From the NCBI RefSeq assembly GCF_027938815.1, contig NZ_CP115913.1, forward strand, positions 4,188,001-4,252,000: a stretch of 64,000 nucleotides of DNA. The letters run 5' to 3'. The position numbers and the translations under genes were made by a program. The DNA comes from Oceanirhabdus sp. W0125-5. Lineage in GTDB: Bacteria > Bacillota > Clostridia > Clostridiales > Clostridiaceae. Below the pieces are notes generated by a model. That model ran no database searches and was not told the origin of the DNA. It worked only from the letters and a program-made list of their open reading frames with translations. This document shows, one piece after another, positions 26,653 through 35,897 of the stretch (position 1 is its first letter; each line of letters starts with the position of its first letter).

Positions 26653-29265
26653 TTATTTTGCTTCGTACCATGATGCCCCTCTATTAATATCTATAACCAT
26701 AGGAACTTTGAACTCTATATCTTTTTCCACATGTGCTCTCATCTCATTTTGAAGAATGTTAATAATTACTTCTTCTTCACCTTTAACAACATTAAGCAAC
26801 AATTCATCATGAACTTGTAAAATAACTTTAGACTTTAAGTTATTCTCTTTAAGTTTTCTCCAAACATTAACCATAGCCATTTTAATTATATCAGCTGCAC
26901 TACCTTGAATAGGTGTATTCATGGCAAGTCTCTCCCCAAATGCAATCATCATTTTCTTTGATGAAGCAAGTTCAGGAATAAATCTTCTTCTGTTTAACAT
27001 AGTTCTAACTTCGCCATTCTTCTTCGCCTCTTCAATAATTCCATCAAGATAATCTTTAACTTTTGGATATCTATTAAGATATGCATCTATATATGTTTTA
27101 GCTTCTTTTCTAGTAATATTTAAATCCTTAGCTAAACTAAAATCACCAATACCGTAAACTATACCGAAATTTACTGCCTTTGCATTACTTCTCATTATTG
27201 AAGTTACCTCGTCCATAGGAACGCCAAATACCTCAGAAGCAGTTCTTCTATGAATATCCTCTTCATTCTTGAAAGAATCTATAAGCGTCTCATCTCCAGA
27301 TATATGTGCAAGCACTCTAAGTTCTATCTGAGAGTAGTCCGCTGATAAAATTATGCTATCTTCCTCTGGAATAAATACTTTTCTTATTTCCCTACCCATT
27401 TCATACTTAACAGGTATATTCTGAAGATTAGGTTCAGTACTTGATAATCTTCCAGTAGTAGTTACAGTTTGATTAAATGAAGAATGTATTTTATTGTCTT
27501 CATCTATAACATTCTGCAGCCCTTCAACATAAGTTGAATTTAGTTTTGTTATTTGTCTATAGAACAAAATCTTTTCTATAACAGGATGTTTATCTTGAAG
27601 CTTCTCAAGAACCTCAGCATTAGTTGAATATCCTGTCTTTGTTTTCTTAATTACAGGCAAGTCTAGTTTTTCAAATAATATCTTTCCTAACTGCTTTGGT
27701 GATTTTATATTAAACTCTTCTCCACAAAGATCATATATTTCTTTTTCTGTCGTTGAAATCTCTTTATTGAATTTCTCACCAAGCTCCTTCAACATTTCAC
27801 TATCTACTCTAAAGCCTTCAAATTCCATATCTGAAATAACCTTTGTTAGTGGAATTTCTATTTCGTAAAGTAATTTATTAATATCTAGTTCTTCTGCTTT
27901 ATTTTTTAACAAAGTATATATTTCTGAAAGATAATGAATAAGTTCTATCTCCTTATTATCTCCATTAATTCCCTTATGCAAATGACCTTCAATTAAACTC
28001 TCAAGAGAATATCCTTTCTTTCCTGGATCAATAAGATATGCAGCTATCTCACAATCAAATGAGAATAAAAAGTCCTCTATACCTAATTTTCTTAGTGCAG
28101 TATATAAATGCTTTACCTCATGTCCAACAACATTCAAATCATTTGAGAATATTTTTCTCAACTCTTCAATGGCGTCTTCCCTTGACTCATTAAGAATACC
28201 TTTAACATCCACATGATATATAGTCTCTCCATCACTTACATGTAAATCAACTAATTCAAGTTCTGTAAACTTATTATCATTCTCAACTTTATGGAGAATA
28301 AATAATGTATCCTCTTTTTGTATTGAAGCTGTTAATTTTTTTAACCCATCAATTGTATCTACATCTTTAGCCTCTACAGTTATCTCTTCACACTCAACTG
28401 GTGCATCACCTATCTTACTTATAAGACTTTTGAACTGGAATTTATAAAACATCTCTCTTAATTTTGATATGTCTCTATTCTTCTCAAAGTCCATCTCATC
28501 CATGGTAAATCCAATAGGTACTTCTGTATTAATTGTAGCTAATTTTTTACTGAATATTGCCTGTTCAGCATAGTTAGTAAGATTTTCATTTAACTTCTTT
28601 GCTTTTACCTTATCAAGATTCTCTAATATATTCTCCACAGTATGATATTCTTGAATAAGCTTAATAGCCGTTTTCTCTCCTACACCAGGAACACCAGGAA
28701 TATTATCGGATTTATCTCCCATCAATCCCTTTACATCAATAAATTCTGTTGGTGTAACTCCTATATCTTGAATTATTCTCTCTCTATCATAAACCTCAAC
28801 CTGAGTCATTCCCTTTTTATTAATAACAACTTTAATATTATCACTAGCAAGTTGAAGCGCATCCTTATCACCCGTTACAATATAAACTTCTTTTCCTTCA
28901 CTTTCAGCTTTTCTAGCAATTGTCCCAATTATATCATCAGCTTCAAATCCATCAATTTCAAATTTTGCTGCTCCAAAATTTTCAAGGAACTCTTTTATGT
29001 ACGGAATCTGCTCAGCTAACTCTGGTGGCATTTTCTTTCTTCCAGCTTTATATTCTTTGTATTCTATATGTCTAAAAGTCGGAGCTTTTCTATCAAAAGC
29101 TGCTGCTATGTACTTAGGTTCAAATTCCTCTTTAATTTTAAATAGCATTGTAGATATTCCATATATTGCATTCGTAGTTAATCCTTCTGAGTTTGTTAAA
29201 GGTGGCAAACCATAAAATGCCCTGTACATAAGACTATTACAGTCCAGTATAACTATTCTCTCCAT
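26653..29265 (-). CDS. polA: DNA polymerase I
   Basis: This 870-residue family A polymerase has an N-terminal 5'-3' exonuclease (residues 1-290, DCNSLMYRAFYGLPP; GFEADDIIGTIA; VTGDKDALQL). A middle 3'-5' exonuclease-like domain lacks the DYE metal motif, so proofreading is probably absent, as in Bacillus PolA. The polymerase domain has LSADYSQIELRVLAH, RSNAKAVNFGIVYGIG and QVHDELL. It fills gaps in repair and removes primers. It is upstream of coaE. The start has an AAAGGAG site. Confidence 0.96.
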   Translation of the reverse strand: MERIVILDCNSLMYRAFYGLPPLTNSEGLTTNAIYGISTMLFKIKEEFEPKYIAAAFDRKAPTFRHIEYKEYKAGRKKMPPELAEQIPYIKEFLENFGAAKFEIDGFEADDIIGTIARKAESEGKEVYIVTGDKDALQLASDNIKVVINKKGMTQVEVYDRERIIQDIGVTPTEFIDVKGLMGDKSDNIPGVPGVGEKTAIKLIQEYHTVENILENLDKVKAKKLNENLTNYAEQAIFSKKLATINTEVPIGFTMDEMDFEKNRDISKLREMFYKFQFKSLISKIGDAPVECEEITVEAKDVDTIDGLKKLTASIQKEDTLFILHKVENDNKFTELELVDLHVSDGETIYHVDVKGILNESREDAIEELRKIFSNDLNVVGHEVKHLYTALRKLGIEDFLFSFDCEIAAYLIDPGKKGYSLESLIEGHLHKGINGDNKEIELIHYLSEIYTLLKNKAEELDINKLLYEIEIPLTKVISDMEFEGFRVDSEMLKELGEKFNKEISTTEKEIYDLCGEEFNIKSPKQLGKILFEKLDLPVIKKTKTGYSTNAEVLEKLQDKHPVIEKILFYRQITKLNSTYVEGLQNVIDEDNKIHSSFNQTVTTTGRLSSTEPNLQNIPVKYEMGREIRKVFIPEEDSIILSADYSQIELRVLAHISGDETLIDSFKNEEDIHRRTASEVFGVPMDEVTSIMRSNAKAVNFGIVYGIGDFSLAKDLNITRKEAKTYIDAYLNRYPKVKDYLDGIIEEAKKNGEVRTMLNRRRFIPELASSKKMMIAFGERLAMNTPIQGSAADIIKMAMVNVWRKLKENNLKSKVILQVHDELLLNVVKGEEEVIINILQNEMRAHVEKDIEFKVPMVIDINRGASWYEAK

Positions 29266-29424
29266 TTCATTTCTCCTTTTATAAAAGTTATATCTATTAT
29301 ATCACAAAACGAATCAAAACACGCTAAAAGCGTGTTAAAAGAAATCTATAATTCATTATGTATAATGGATAATGATTGACATTTTTCTCCGAGAAATTTT
29401 AATTTATTATTCCTTACAAAATAA

Positions 29425-29500
29425 GGTTTTACTCGTTTCACTTAGATGAAATATTGTATTTAAAACACAATATTTTATCCTAGATAAAATGAGTAAAACC
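29425..29500. repeat. 76-bp imperfect palindrome with internal hairpins
   Basis: Arms of 33 and 34 bp beginning ggttttactc and ending gagtaaaacc pair with a few mismatches around a 9-nt loop. Each arm holds its own smaller palindrome, for example attttatc-cta-gataaaat. It sits between glsA and polA and could form a three-lobed structure. It carries no coding frame. Confidence 0.6.
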
Positions 29501-29520
29501 CTATTGATCTAAAGAACTAA

Positions 29521-29567
29521 AATGTAGTTTCTGCGGATGCAGAAACCTCCACCATTCTCCATTCTCA
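29521..29567. repeat. short intergenic hairpin repeat, copy 2
   Basis: This is the reverse complement of the element at 24801-24833: tagtttctgc, four variable bases, gcagaaacctcc, then accattctcc. It lies just downstream of glsA. The remaining parts of the 328-bp glsA-polA gap show only A+T-rich sequence. Confidence 0.5.
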
Positions 29568-29593
29568 ATTATACATTCTCCATTACGGTTTTA

Positions 29594-30511
29594 TTAGAAT
29601 ATGCTCAAGTCCAATTCTCTAGATAATTCTTCAAGAACCTTTATTCCACCTATGCTGTTTCCTTTTTTATCTAAGGCAGGCCCATACACACCTATACCCA
29701 TTCTTCTAGGTACAGCAGCCATTATACCACCGCCAACACCACTTTTGGCTGGTATTCCTATATGAACAGCAAAGTTTCCAGATCCATCATACATTCCACA
29801 TGTTACCATTATTGTTTTAATTATTCTAGTTACTTCTCTCGAGAGAACTCTTTGATTATTCCAAGGCAATACTCCATCATTTGCAAGCATAGCTCCAATT
29901 CTAGCAATATCCCTACAATTTATCTCGATTGAACATTGTTTGAAATAAATATCAAGAATCTCTTCAACATCACCTTCCATGATATCCATACTCTTCATAA
30001 AATATGCCAAAGCTCTATTTCTATCACCTGTAGCTTTCTCTGAAAGATATACCTGCTCATTAATAGCAAGGGAATCATTTCCTGTTATTTTCATTGCAAA
30101 ACGCAGTATTCTATTAAATTTTTCTTCTTTAGTCTCACCATCAATCATACTCACAACTGCTATTGCTCCAGCATTTATCATTGGATTTAATGGCTTCTTT
30201 AATTCATTGCTCTCAAGATTTGTTATGGAGTTAAATGCTGATTCAGTAGGCTCCATTCCAATTTTTGAGAACACATAATCTTTTCCATTATCATGAATAG
30301 CTAACATAAGAGTTATAACTTTAGATATACTCTGTATTGTAAACTTTGTATTGTGATCTCCAGCAAAAAACTCTTCTCCATCTAGAGTTGTAACACATAT
30401 ACCAAGTGCTTCTTTATCAGCATTTAAAAGTTCCGGTATATATGATGCCAATTCTCCATCTTTAACCCATTTTCTGTTATCATTGATTGCTTTCTCTAGA
30501 ATCCTCTTCAT
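29594..30511 (-). CDS. glsA: glutaminase A
   Basis: This 305-residue serine-dependent glutaminase has the beta-lactamase-like SxxK nucleophile in FTIQSISKVITL. Other family motifs are NPMINAGAIAV and the C-terminal KSGVGGGIMAAVP. It hydrolyses glutamine to glutamate and ammonia. The length matches the single-domain form, without STAS or ankyrin extensions. It is a single gene between polA and a PBP gene. Confidence 0.95.
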   Translation of the reverse strand: MKRILEKAINDNRKWVKDGELASYIPELLNADKEALGICVTTLDGEEFFAGDHNTKFTIQSISKVITLMLAIHDNGKDYVFSKIGMEPTESAFNSITNLESNELKKPLNPMINAGAIAVVSMIDGETKEEKFNRILRFAMKITGNDSLAINEQVYLSEKATGDRNRALAYFMKSMDIMEGDVEEILDIYFKQCSIEINCRDIARIGAMLANDGVLPWNNQRVLSREVTRIIKTIMVTCGMYDGSGNFAVHIGIPAKSGVGGGIMAAVPRRMGIGVYGPALDKKGNSIGGIKVLEELSRELDLSIF

Positions 30512-30627
30512 ATGTCTTTCCCACCTTTAATAAAAAGTTCCTACACTTATTTATCCTATATACTTCTTAATCAACTTTCATTATATACTCTTCATATATT
30601 GAAGTAAACCATTTAATAACAATAATT

Positions 30628-32661
30628 CTAATCAAAAGTATATACCTTTACAACTCTTCCCTTTTCAACTAATGTCCCTTTTTCAGGAATAGTGTGAGAT
30701 ACATATTTTCCACTACCAATTTGTTCGTAATTCAAACCATTCTCCACTAATACTTTTATTCCCTCTTCTGTTGTTTTACTTTCTATATCTGGAAGATTAA
30801 GAGTATTCAGTATAACATTCATTATCTCATCATTTGTTATTGACAGATACTTAAATGTCTCAAGAAAAACCTTCTTTGCAATTGGAGTTATTATTGTACC
30901 AGCGTAATAATAATCTCCACCTGGCTCATCCACAGATATAAGTATGGATACTTGAGGATTATCAGCAGGTGCAGCTGCTGCCAAAGATGATATATATGCA
31001 CCATCTTTATATCCACCTTTAACATAATCCGGTTTCTGTGCAGTACCTGTTTTTCCTGCTATATGATACCCCTCTATAAATGCACCTGATTTTGCAATAA
31101 CATTTTCCAACATATTCGTAACTTGCCTGCAAATAGCAGGATCTAAAACAGGTTCTTCAACAACTTTATCTGCTTTAGGTTTTTCTATAATATCGTCATG
31201 CTTAATTTCCTTAACAACATGAGGAGTCTTTAAATAACCTCCATTTACAAGTGCGTTAAATGCTCTCATAAATTGCACCATTGTAAGTGTATTTGTCTGA
31301 CCAAATGATATAGTAGCTAAATCTACTTCTCTCATGGTATCAAGACTCATAACTATTCCTGAACTTTCCCCTGGCAAATCTACTTCTACCTTTTTACCAA
31401 ATCCAAATAAATCAATATATTCCATCATCTTTTCTTTTCCAAGTCTCTGTGCAATTTCAACAAAAAAGGTGTTACTAGATTTAATTAATGCATCTTGAAG
31501 TGTTTGATTTTTATGTGGAGCTTTATCCCAGTTCCATAGTTTAGCACCATTTACATATACATATCCTTTTGTATCCATCATTTCTGTTTGATTTATAACC
31601 CCTTCTTTTAAACCTGCATAAGTTGTAAAAGGCTTAAAAATTGATCCTGGTTCGAATGAATCATTAACTGCTCTATTTTTCCAAAGTTCCATATTTTCAT
31701 CAAAATTTTGAAAAGGCATAGGATCATTCAGATTATAATCAGGCTTGTTAGCTAGAGCAAGAATCTCTCCTGTATTTGGATCCATAACCATTATGCTAAT
31801 CTTCTTAGCCTTATTATCAATCAAAGCATCTTGAGCTATCTTCTCTATAATATTCTGAAGTACTGTATCAATTGTCATATAAATATCCTTACCTTTAATC
31901 GCTTCTGTCTCAATTGTTTCTTCTGTAGGTAATAGATATCCATTTTTATCAATATTATATAATTTTATTCCATCTACTCCTTTGAGTATATCATCGTAAT
32001 ATAACTCCACTCCATTTAATCCATTTCCTTGTGGATTTACATGCCCTATCATCTGCGCTCCCAATGACTCATATCCATAAAATCTCTTATTATCATCAAA
32101 GTACAGCATTCCATAACCATGAAGCTCATTATTTTTCATAAGAGCCTTTATTTTTTCTACCTTATCCTCTTCTACTTTTCCTTTTATTATTGTACCTTGT
32201 GTAAGTTCTCCATCATATTCCTTCATAAGTTTCTTATATAATACTTCTTTATCCATCTCAAGTATATCTGCCATTGTATATATTATTTCTTTAATATCTA
32301 TTTCTTTTGAATCTGCTCTCTTTTTTAAGGTTCTCATATCAACTTCCAATCTATATACTTTATAATTAGAAGCTATCATTTTCCCGTTTCTATCAAAAAT
32401 TTCCCCTCTATCTGCCATTATCTTTTTCTTACGAACACCGTGATATATCATTTTTGTTGAAATATCATGCTTGTCCAATAACATTATTCTGAAAGTATTA
32501 AAAGTTACATATCCTATTAATAGTGCAAAAACTGCATATATTGTGTAATATCTTGTATATACCTTAATTCTCTTCAGTTCTTTTTTCTTTTTTCTAACTT
32601 TGTAATTTTCTTTGTAGTTTTCTCTTCCATGCCCTACCTTTTCATGAATTGCAGATTTCAA
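30628..32661 (-). CDS. class B PBP with PASTA domain, SpoVD/PbpB type
   Basis: The start is uncertain: a TTG at 32661 has GAGGTG 6 nt upstream, while a GTG at 32670 lies within that site. The product has about 677 residues: one membrane segment near residue 45, a dimerisation domain starting at KKIMADRGEIFDRNG, and a transpeptidase domain with GSIFKPFT, KSSN and KTGTAQ. One C-terminal PASTA domain follows (DIESKTTEEGIKVLVENG and on). One PASTA domain is typical of SpoVD, two of PbpB. The gene is not near a mur/fts cluster, so I do not give a symbol. It may act in sporulation or vegetative septation. Confidence 0.88.
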   Translation of the reverse strand: MKSAIHEKVGHGRENYKENYKVRKKKKELKRIKVYTRYYTIYAVFALLIGYVTFNTFRIMLLDKHDISTKMIYHGVRKKKIMADRGEIFDRNGKMIASNYKVYRLEVDMRTLKKRADSKEIDIKEIIYTMADILEMDKEVLYKKLMKEYDGELTQGTIIKGKVEEDKVEKIKALMKNNELHGYGMLYFDDNKRFYGYESLGAQMIGHVNPQGNGLNGVELYYDDILKGVDGIKLYNIDKNGYLLPTEETIETEAIKGKDIYMTIDTVLQNIIEKIAQDALIDNKAKKISIMVMDPNTGEILALANKPDYNLNDPMPFQNFDENMELWKNRAVNDSFEPGSIFKPFTTYAGLKEGVINQTEMMDTKGYVYVNGAKLWNWDKAPHKNQTLQDALIKSSNTFFVEIAQRLGKEKMMEYIDLFGFGKKVEVDLPGESSGIVMSLDTMREVDLATISFGQTNTLTMVQFMRAFNALVNGGYLKTPHVVKEIKHDDIIEKPKADKVVEEPVLDPAICRQVTNMLENVIAKSGAFIEGYHIAGKTGTAQKPDYVKGGYKDGAYISSLAAAAPADNPQVSILISVDEPGGDYYYAGTIITPIAKKVFLETFKYLSITNDEIMNVILNTLNLPDIESKTTEEGIKVLVENGLNYEQIGSGKYVSHTIPEKGTLVEKGRVVKVYTFD

Positions 32662-32820
32662 ATAACTCACCTCATCTATAATTAATTATATTTTTATGTA
32701 TTATAATTTTCATTTTAAAGTTTTGATTATATACTAACTTTTATTTTACATCATTATAGTCAACTATTTCAATTGAAGTTATAATTTTTACCATAATGAA
32801 ATTTTTTTCCTTCAAAATAC

Positions 32821-32849
32821 TTGATAAAGTTTTTGATGTATGATATCAT
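32821..32849 (+). promoter_or_regulatory. sigma-A-type promoter of tRNA-Leu(CAA)
   Basis: TTGATA and TATCAT are separated by 17 bp, close to the consensus -35 and -10. Transcription would start near 32856, about 34 nt before the tRNA. Confidence 0.55.
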
Positions 32850-32889
32850 TAATTTCGTCGGAAAGATACAAGCAATACACCATATACGA

Positions 32890-32976
32890 GCCGGAGTGGT
32901 GGAATTGGCAGACGCGATGGACTCAAAATCCATTGGTAGCAATACCGTGCGGGTTCAAGTCCCGCCTTCGGCACCA
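32890..32976 (+). tRNA. tRNA-Leu, anticodon CAA
   Basis: This 87-nt class II tRNA has a GCCGGAG acceptor arm matching CTTCGGC at the 3' end (with one G-T pair) and an encoded CCA. The anticodon stem ATGGA/TCCAT holds the loop CTCAAAA, giving anticodon CAA, which reads UUG. The T-arm CGGGTTCAAGTCCCG is perfect. Confidence 0.95.
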
Positions 32977-32979
32977 TGT

Positions 32980-33016
32980 AAGTTCTAAGTGATTTTACTC
33001 ACTTAGGACTTTTTTT
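32980..33016 (+). terminator. terminator of tRNA-Leu(CAA)
   Basis: The arms aagttctaagtga and tcacttaggactt (one G-T pair) are followed by seven T residues, directly after the tRNA. Confidence 0.85.
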
Positions 33017-33223
33017 ATGTAAATATATATTATGTATAATAAAAGCCAACAAGATTTCCTTCTCTCTTAACTTTATCAATGTTATCGATTAACTTATACC
33101 AATAACCCTAAATGATATCTAACAACCCTTCTTCAATAAATTTATATCATACTAGAGAGAGTTAGAATTTAAATTACATACTCTTATTATATTTTGTTAA
33201 AAATATTTTTGAGGTGAACTGTG

Positions 33224-33712
33224 ATGGAAATTAAACTAACTAAAAAAGAAAGACTCTTTTTAGAGGATGCAAAAATTCAAGAAGAAGTTTGTATTCAGAA
33301 ATACGTGAATTACGCTCAGCAGGTTAAAGATCCTGAATTAAAACAAATTTTTAATCAGCATGCCCAACAAGAGCAGCATCACTTTGATAGTCTTAGTCTA
33401 CTGCTTCAAGGGAAAAAACCAGATTTAGGAGAAGGTGAACAATCTAATTCACAGAAACAACAAGAACAAAAACAGTCTAATGAAATTTCAGTTAAAAATA
33501 ACTTTGAAGGAACAATGCGAAATGAAAGTGACAAAGTTATTTGTATTGATTTATTATCTACAGAAAAGCATGTATCCAGCACTTATGATAATGATATCTT
33601 TGAATGCACAAATTCCGATGTTAGAGAAGTTTTGCAGCATATTCAAAAAGAAGAGCAAACACATGGGGAAGATATTATTAATTATATGAATTCTCATGGA
33701 ATGAAAAATTGA
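33224..33712 (+). CDS. CotF-like ferritin-fold spore coat protein
   Basis: The ATG at 33224 follows a GAGGTG site by 7 nt. The 162-residue product has an N-terminal helix pair (FLEDAKIQEEVCIQKY; DPELKQIFNQHAQQEQHH), a Gln-rich linker (residues 68-88) and a C-terminal helix pair (LLSTEKHVSSTYD; QKEEQTHGEDII). This is the Coat_F ferritin-like arrangement. These proteins are packed in spore coats; whether metal is bound is unknown. It is a single-gene unit between two terminators. Confidence 0.75.
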   Translation: MEIKLTKKERLFLEDAKIQEEVCIQKYVNYAQQVKDPELKQIFNQHAQQEQHHFDSLSLLLQGKKPDLGEGEQSNSQKQQEQKQSNEISVKNNFEGTMRNESDKVICIDLLSTEKHVSSTYDNDIFECTNSDVREVLQHIQKEEQTHGEDIINYMNSHGMKN

Positions 33713-33742
33713 AATTAGTTGGTATTGTTATTTAAACAAAAA

Positions 33743-33777
33743 AACTACTCTCAATATTTTCATGATTGAGAGTAGTT
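33743..33777 (+). terminator. terminator of the CotF-like gene
   Basis: A perfect 13-bp stem (aactactctcaat with attgagagtagtt) is followed by a short T-containing tract (aatttgatttt). It lies 30 bp past the stop codon. Confidence 0.65.
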
Positions 33778-33978
33778 AATTTGATTTTAGGAGTTTTCTT
33801 AAATACAGAAGGGTTCCTTATTTAAGGGGATCTATATACTTAACATGGGGGGGTGGAACTCCTCCTGTTCTTTTGTATATTTTGATTATACCCTTAGGTA
33901 CAAACTTTATACACGTTAATCTTAAGTTTTAATTATAATACCAAAATATTAAAGAAATGTCAGATTTAAAAAAAAATA

Positions 33979-34008
33979 AAAGTGAGCAAATCACATGCTC
34001 ACTTTATT
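33979..34008 (-). terminator. terminator of the cold-shock gene
   Basis: The arms aaagtgagca and tgctcacttt flank a short loop, with T-rich sequence on the minus strand. It lies 2 bp past the stop codon of the cold-shock gene. Confidence 0.8.
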
Positions 34009-34010
34009 TT

Positions 34011-34214
34011 TTATATTTTCTGTACATTTATTGCTTGTGGTCCTATCTTTTTCCAAACAACATCATACTTAACTTCCTCACCTTCATGAAGATCCTTATT
34101 ATGACTTTTCTCTTTTACTTGCTGATGATGAACATAAACATCAGTACCATTTGAACCTGATATAAATCCATATCCTCTCTCATTATCAAACCATTTTACT
34201 ACACCAGTTTCCAT
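34011..34214 (-). CDS. cold-shock-domain protein
   Basis: This 67-residue protein has the CspA fold: GVVKWFDNERGYGFI includes a variant RNP1 (RGYGFI) and VYVHH is a variant RNP2. Such proteins bind single-stranded RNA and DNA. It departs from vegetative Csp in having an insertion with VKEKSHNKDLHEGEE, where the usual motif is an HF-type loop. The best purine-rich site (GGTGGGAG) lies about 20 nt before the ATG, farther than usual, and no in-frame start codon lies between. The long leader may be regulatory. Confidence 0.88.
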   Translation of the reverse strand: METGVVKWFDNERGYGFISGSNGTDVYVHHQQVKEKSHNKDLHEGEEVKYDVVWKKIGPQAINVQKI

Positions 34215-34523
34215 AAAGTTGCGCTTTACAGCACTCCCACCTTTCTTTAGTAAGATAATATATAAAAACCTACAGCAGGCTTTTATATATATAAAAATAA
34301 AATACTATTTTGTTTAAAATTCATACTCATTTATAGTATTTGTACAAAGCATAAGAAAATTCATATTTGATTAATATTCATTGTTCCACTTTTTTCTTCA
34401 AACATTTTAGAACTTTTTATATTTTTCTATAAATTATTAACAATTTTAGCATAAATATTTTTTATTAATAAAACATGGTATAATAACTTTATGTATTTTT
34501 TTATTAAAAAGGGAGGGGTAACT

Positions 34524-35897
34524 ATGAAGCATAATTTGCTATCATGTATTGAGAATTATAAATCTCAATGTGATTATTTGGACATAAGACTAGAAGATTC
34601 CTCATCAACTAGTATATCCATTACCAATGGTAAATTAAATTCATTAAAAAAATCAAGTGAAATTGGTGGAATTGTAAGAGCACTATATAAAGGTGCCTGG
34701 GGAGTTGTTTCCTTTAATAACCTAGAAGAGTTGAATTCTTTTACTGAAGCAGCTATTAAACAAGCTAAATTAACAGGTAAAGATGAGAGCGTTCTTGCTC
34801 CTGTTGAAGTAGTTGAAGATTCTGTTCTTTTTGATCTTAAACACGACCCAAGAGAAATATCCTTGGATCAGAAAATAAATTTATTTACAGAATATAATAA
34901 ACTTGCATTGGATTCACATGAGAATATTTCATCAGTCAACGTTGGTTACAATGAAACATTTTCAAATCTTACATTCACAAATTCAGAAGGAACTTATATA
35001 TATCAGGAGAAGATGGATTTAGGTGGTGGTATAAGCATCACTGCAATTAAGGATGGTAATTCTCAATCCACTTCAATAGGATTTGGTTCTTCTGATGATT
35101 ATAATTGTGTACTTGGATTACATGATGAAATAAAAAAACAAAGTCAAATAGCAGTTGAGCTTCTTGATGCTCCTAAAGTTAAATCTGGAACTTATACTGT
35201 TATTACTGACTCTCATTTAACTGGGGTATTTGCTCATGAAGCTTTTGGTCACTTAAGTGAAGGTGATAATGTTTACGAAAATAAAGAACTAGCAGATATA
35301 ATGGAGCTTGGAAAAGACTTTGGAAGACCTATATTAAATATTTATGACTCTGGTCTTGATAAAGGCAAAAGAGGTTATCTAGTATATGATGATGAAGGAG
35401 TTAAGACTGAGAAAACATATCTTATAAAAGAAGGTAAGTTGGTAGGAAGACTTCATTCAAGATCTACTGCTGGAAAAATGGGAGAAAAAGCTACAGGTAG
35501 TGGGCGTGCTATATCTTATAAACATGCACCTATTCCAAGAATGAGAAATACTGTTATTGAAATAGGTGAATCATCATTTGAAGATATGCTAAAAGATGTG
35601 TCTTTAGGTATTCTTGCAATTGGTACTAATGGCGGTCAAACAAATGGAGATAATTTCACCTTCTCTGCTTCATATGGATACATGATTAGAGATGGTAAAA
35701 TTGGTGAATTAGTTAGAGATATCAACCTTGCAGGAAATGTATTTCAAACACTTAAAAATATTGATATGATTGGTACTGAAGACACTTCTCATGATAGTGG
35801 CGGTGGTTGCGGAAAAGGCGAACAATTCCCTCTACCTAATAGTCATGGTGGTCCTAGAATAAGAATTCTGAATGTAGTTGTTGGAGGTGAAGCATAA
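34524..35897 (+). CDS. tldD: TldD-type metalloprotease
   Basis: The ATG at 34524 follows GGGAGGGG by 6 nt; an earlier in-frame ATG has no such site. The 457-residue product has the TldD zinc motif HEAFGH and the region GGQTNGDNFTFSASYGY near its end. TldD pairs with TldE to form a protease that processes peptides such as microcins and gyrase-inhibitor CcdA. The stop codon overlaps the tldE start by one base. Confidence 0.93.
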   Translation: MKHNLLSCIENYKSQCDYLDIRLEDSSSTSISITNGKLNSLKKSSEIGGIVRALYKGAWGVVSFNNLEELNSFTEAAIKQAKLTGKDESVLAPVEVVEDSVLFDLKHDPREISLDQKINLFTEYNKLALDSHENISSVNVGYNETFSNLTFTNSEGTYIYQEKMDLGGGISITAIKDGNSQSTSIGFGSSDDYNCVLGLHDEIKKQSQIAVELLDAPKVKSGTYTVITDSHLTGVFAHEAFGHLSEGDNVYENKELADIMELGKDFGRPILNIYDSGLDKGKRGYLVYDDEGVKTEKTYLIKEGKLVGRLHSRSTAGKMGEKATGSGRAISYKHAPIPRMRNTVIEIGESSFEDMLKDVSLGILAIGTNGGQTNGDNFTFSASYGYMIRDGKIGELVRDINLAGNVFQTLKNIDMIGTEDTSHDSGGGCGKGEQFPLPNSHGGPRIRILNVVVGGEA

